From Syntrophomonadaceae bacterium (GTDB lineage Bacteria; Bacillota; Syntrophomonadia; Syntrophomonadales; Syntrophomonadaceae), in NCBI GenBank assembly GCA_012522705.1, contig JAAYJY010000118.1, positions 1 through 7,822 of the forward strand: a stretch of 7,822 nt of DNA, in the 5' to 3' direction. The notes under the pieces are model-generated. The model worked only from the letters and a program-made list of their open reading frames with translations. It had not been told where the DNA came from and made no database searches. This document shows positions 6,977 to 7,822 of the stretch, in pieces (within the stretch, counting starts at the first letter, position 1; each line of letters begins with the position of its first letter). The position numbers were made by a program, and so were the translations under genes.

Positions 6977-7720
6977 TCATGCCGATTGGGGACAAATGCG
7001 TTTTAAGCCCAATAGTGGGGCAGCGCCGGCAATGGTGGTTCCGAAAAAGGCTACCGGTTTGCGGATGGGTAAAAACTCGCGGATAGAACCGTTACACAGC
7101 GTGCTGCCCGTAACCAGGAACAAGTCCGCCCAGCCCTCTACCTCGTCCAAATCACATTCCCCGTTTTCTATCACCAGTCCGAATTTGGTCTGTCCGATAT
7201 TATCAGGATCCAAGTCAAACACCCGCAACTCGAACTGCTGTGCCAAGGTTTCCGCGATTGCAGGCTGGAGACCAAACATGGCGATGCGGGGATGGCCATA
7301 TTCCCCGGCGATGATAGCCCCAATCTCCACAGCACACTGGCGCGGCCCCCCATCCCGGCAATGGATGGTATGGCCAGCCATCCCCAATTCCCGCAATACC
7401 GCATTGAGACCGGAAATAAAAACCGCCCGTTCATAATTGGTGTTCAAAGGCATCGTGGTCAGGTCTCCGACTATACCCGCATAATCGTTGGGCATGTCGG
7501 TAAAGGCCTGGCCGCATGAATCCCTGCATCTGGCCTGCATCAGCTTTTCTTTACCCTTTTGCAGCGGAAAATCCTGGCGTTCCGGATTGCCGATAGCCTC
7601 TTCGGTAGTCAGCACTGAACAGCTAATCTCAATCTTCTGTTGGCTCAGGCCGTTTTCATAATCCACTATTTCCTTGAGTTTCTCCTGGAGCACTGTAAAA
7701 ACATCTTTTGCTTCCCTCAT
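6977..7720 (-). CDS. DUF4213/DUF364 family protein (putative heavy-metal chelation domain)
   Basis: The product of 247 residues matches the two-part family with an N-terminal DUF4213 domain and a C-terminal Rossmann-like DUF364 domain, described only as 'putative heavy-metal chelation'. Seen motifs are FPLQKGKEKLMQA (51-63) and GQAFTD (70-75); FISGLNAVLRELG (101-113); HCRDGGPRQCA (120-130), a conserved Cys/Asp/Cys patch; IAMFGLQPA (146-154); DLDPDNIGQ (169-177); WADLFLVTGSTLCNGSI (197-213); and FFGTTIAGAAPLLGL (225-239). No signal peptide is seen, so it is cytoplasmic. Eight cysteines are present, including CRDSC (65-69). I start at ATG 7718-7720, with a GGAGAGG-type site upstream; an ATG at 7736-7738, preceded by GGTGG, is a real alternative adding 6 residues. 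Its reaction and ligand are not known. It precedes the groES operon in the same direction but appears separate from it. Confidence 0.85.
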   Translation of the reverse strand: MREAKDVFTVLQEKLKEIVDYENGLSQQKIEISCSVLTTEEAIGNPERQDFPLQKGKEKLMQARCRDSCGQAFTDMPNDYAGIVGDLTTMPLNTNYERAVFISGLNAVLRELGMAGHTIHCRDGGPRQCAVEIGAIIAGEYGHPRIAMFGLQPAIAETLAQQFELRVFDLDPDNIGQTKFGLVIENGECDLDEVEGWADLFLVTGSTLCNGSIREFLPIRKPVAFFGTTIAGAAPLLGLKRICPQSA

Positions 7721-7822
7721 AACCTGCCCTCTCCTCATCAATTTCCACCGCTGCCGCAGCGTGACTGCCGGGCACAACTCCTAGTGTCTGCCTTCCTATC
7801 CACAATACAACCACACTCATCA

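Overview
All recognisable genes in this window lie on the minus strand, so they are described here in their own direction of transcription, from high to low coordinates. The window looks like a low-to-medium GC Bacillota chromosome, most likely a Clostridia-type anaerobe. The reasons are strong AGGAGG-like ribosome binding sites, TTGnnn-N17-TAnnnT housekeeping promoters, GTG and TTG starts, a perfect CIRCE operator before groES, and a lipobox-bearing binding protein. The lineage is an inference; there is no rRNA or other decisive marker here.

Right part (7720 to 6977): a DUF4213/DUF364 'putative heavy-metal chelation' family protein. Next comes the heat-shock operon (6813 to 4661): a sigma-A-like promoter, the CIRCE element, groES (GTG start), groEL with a Gly-Met tail, and a textbook intrinsic terminator. 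CIRCE implies control by the repressor HrcA, whose gene is not in the window.

Middle (about 4616 to 3421): a gene for a membrane-anchored extracytoplasmic protein of unknown function, possibly LolA/LppX-like. Its start codon is problematic, an inverted repeat lies upstream and a strong hairpin lies just after its stop. About 400 bases follow with no convincing gene, only one doubtful 72-codon frame.

Left part (3477 to 1): pcm (protein-L-isoaspartate O-methyltransferase) with its own likely promoter, then an ABC peptide-type importer operon: binding lipoprotein, first permease (DppB type), and the first 43 codons of the second permease (DppC type), cut by the window edge. The importer promoter is well formed, and a perfect 7-1-7 palindrome sits on its -10 box. 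That is the best candidate for an uncharacterised regulatory site here.

Most of the window is ordinary: protein quality control (GroES/GroEL, Pcm) plus nutrient uptake. I see no CRISPR array, tRNA, rRNA, insertion sequence or phage gene. The points worth a second look are the importer-promoter palindrome, the in-frame permease junction at 128-137, and the start region of the unknown membrane protein.
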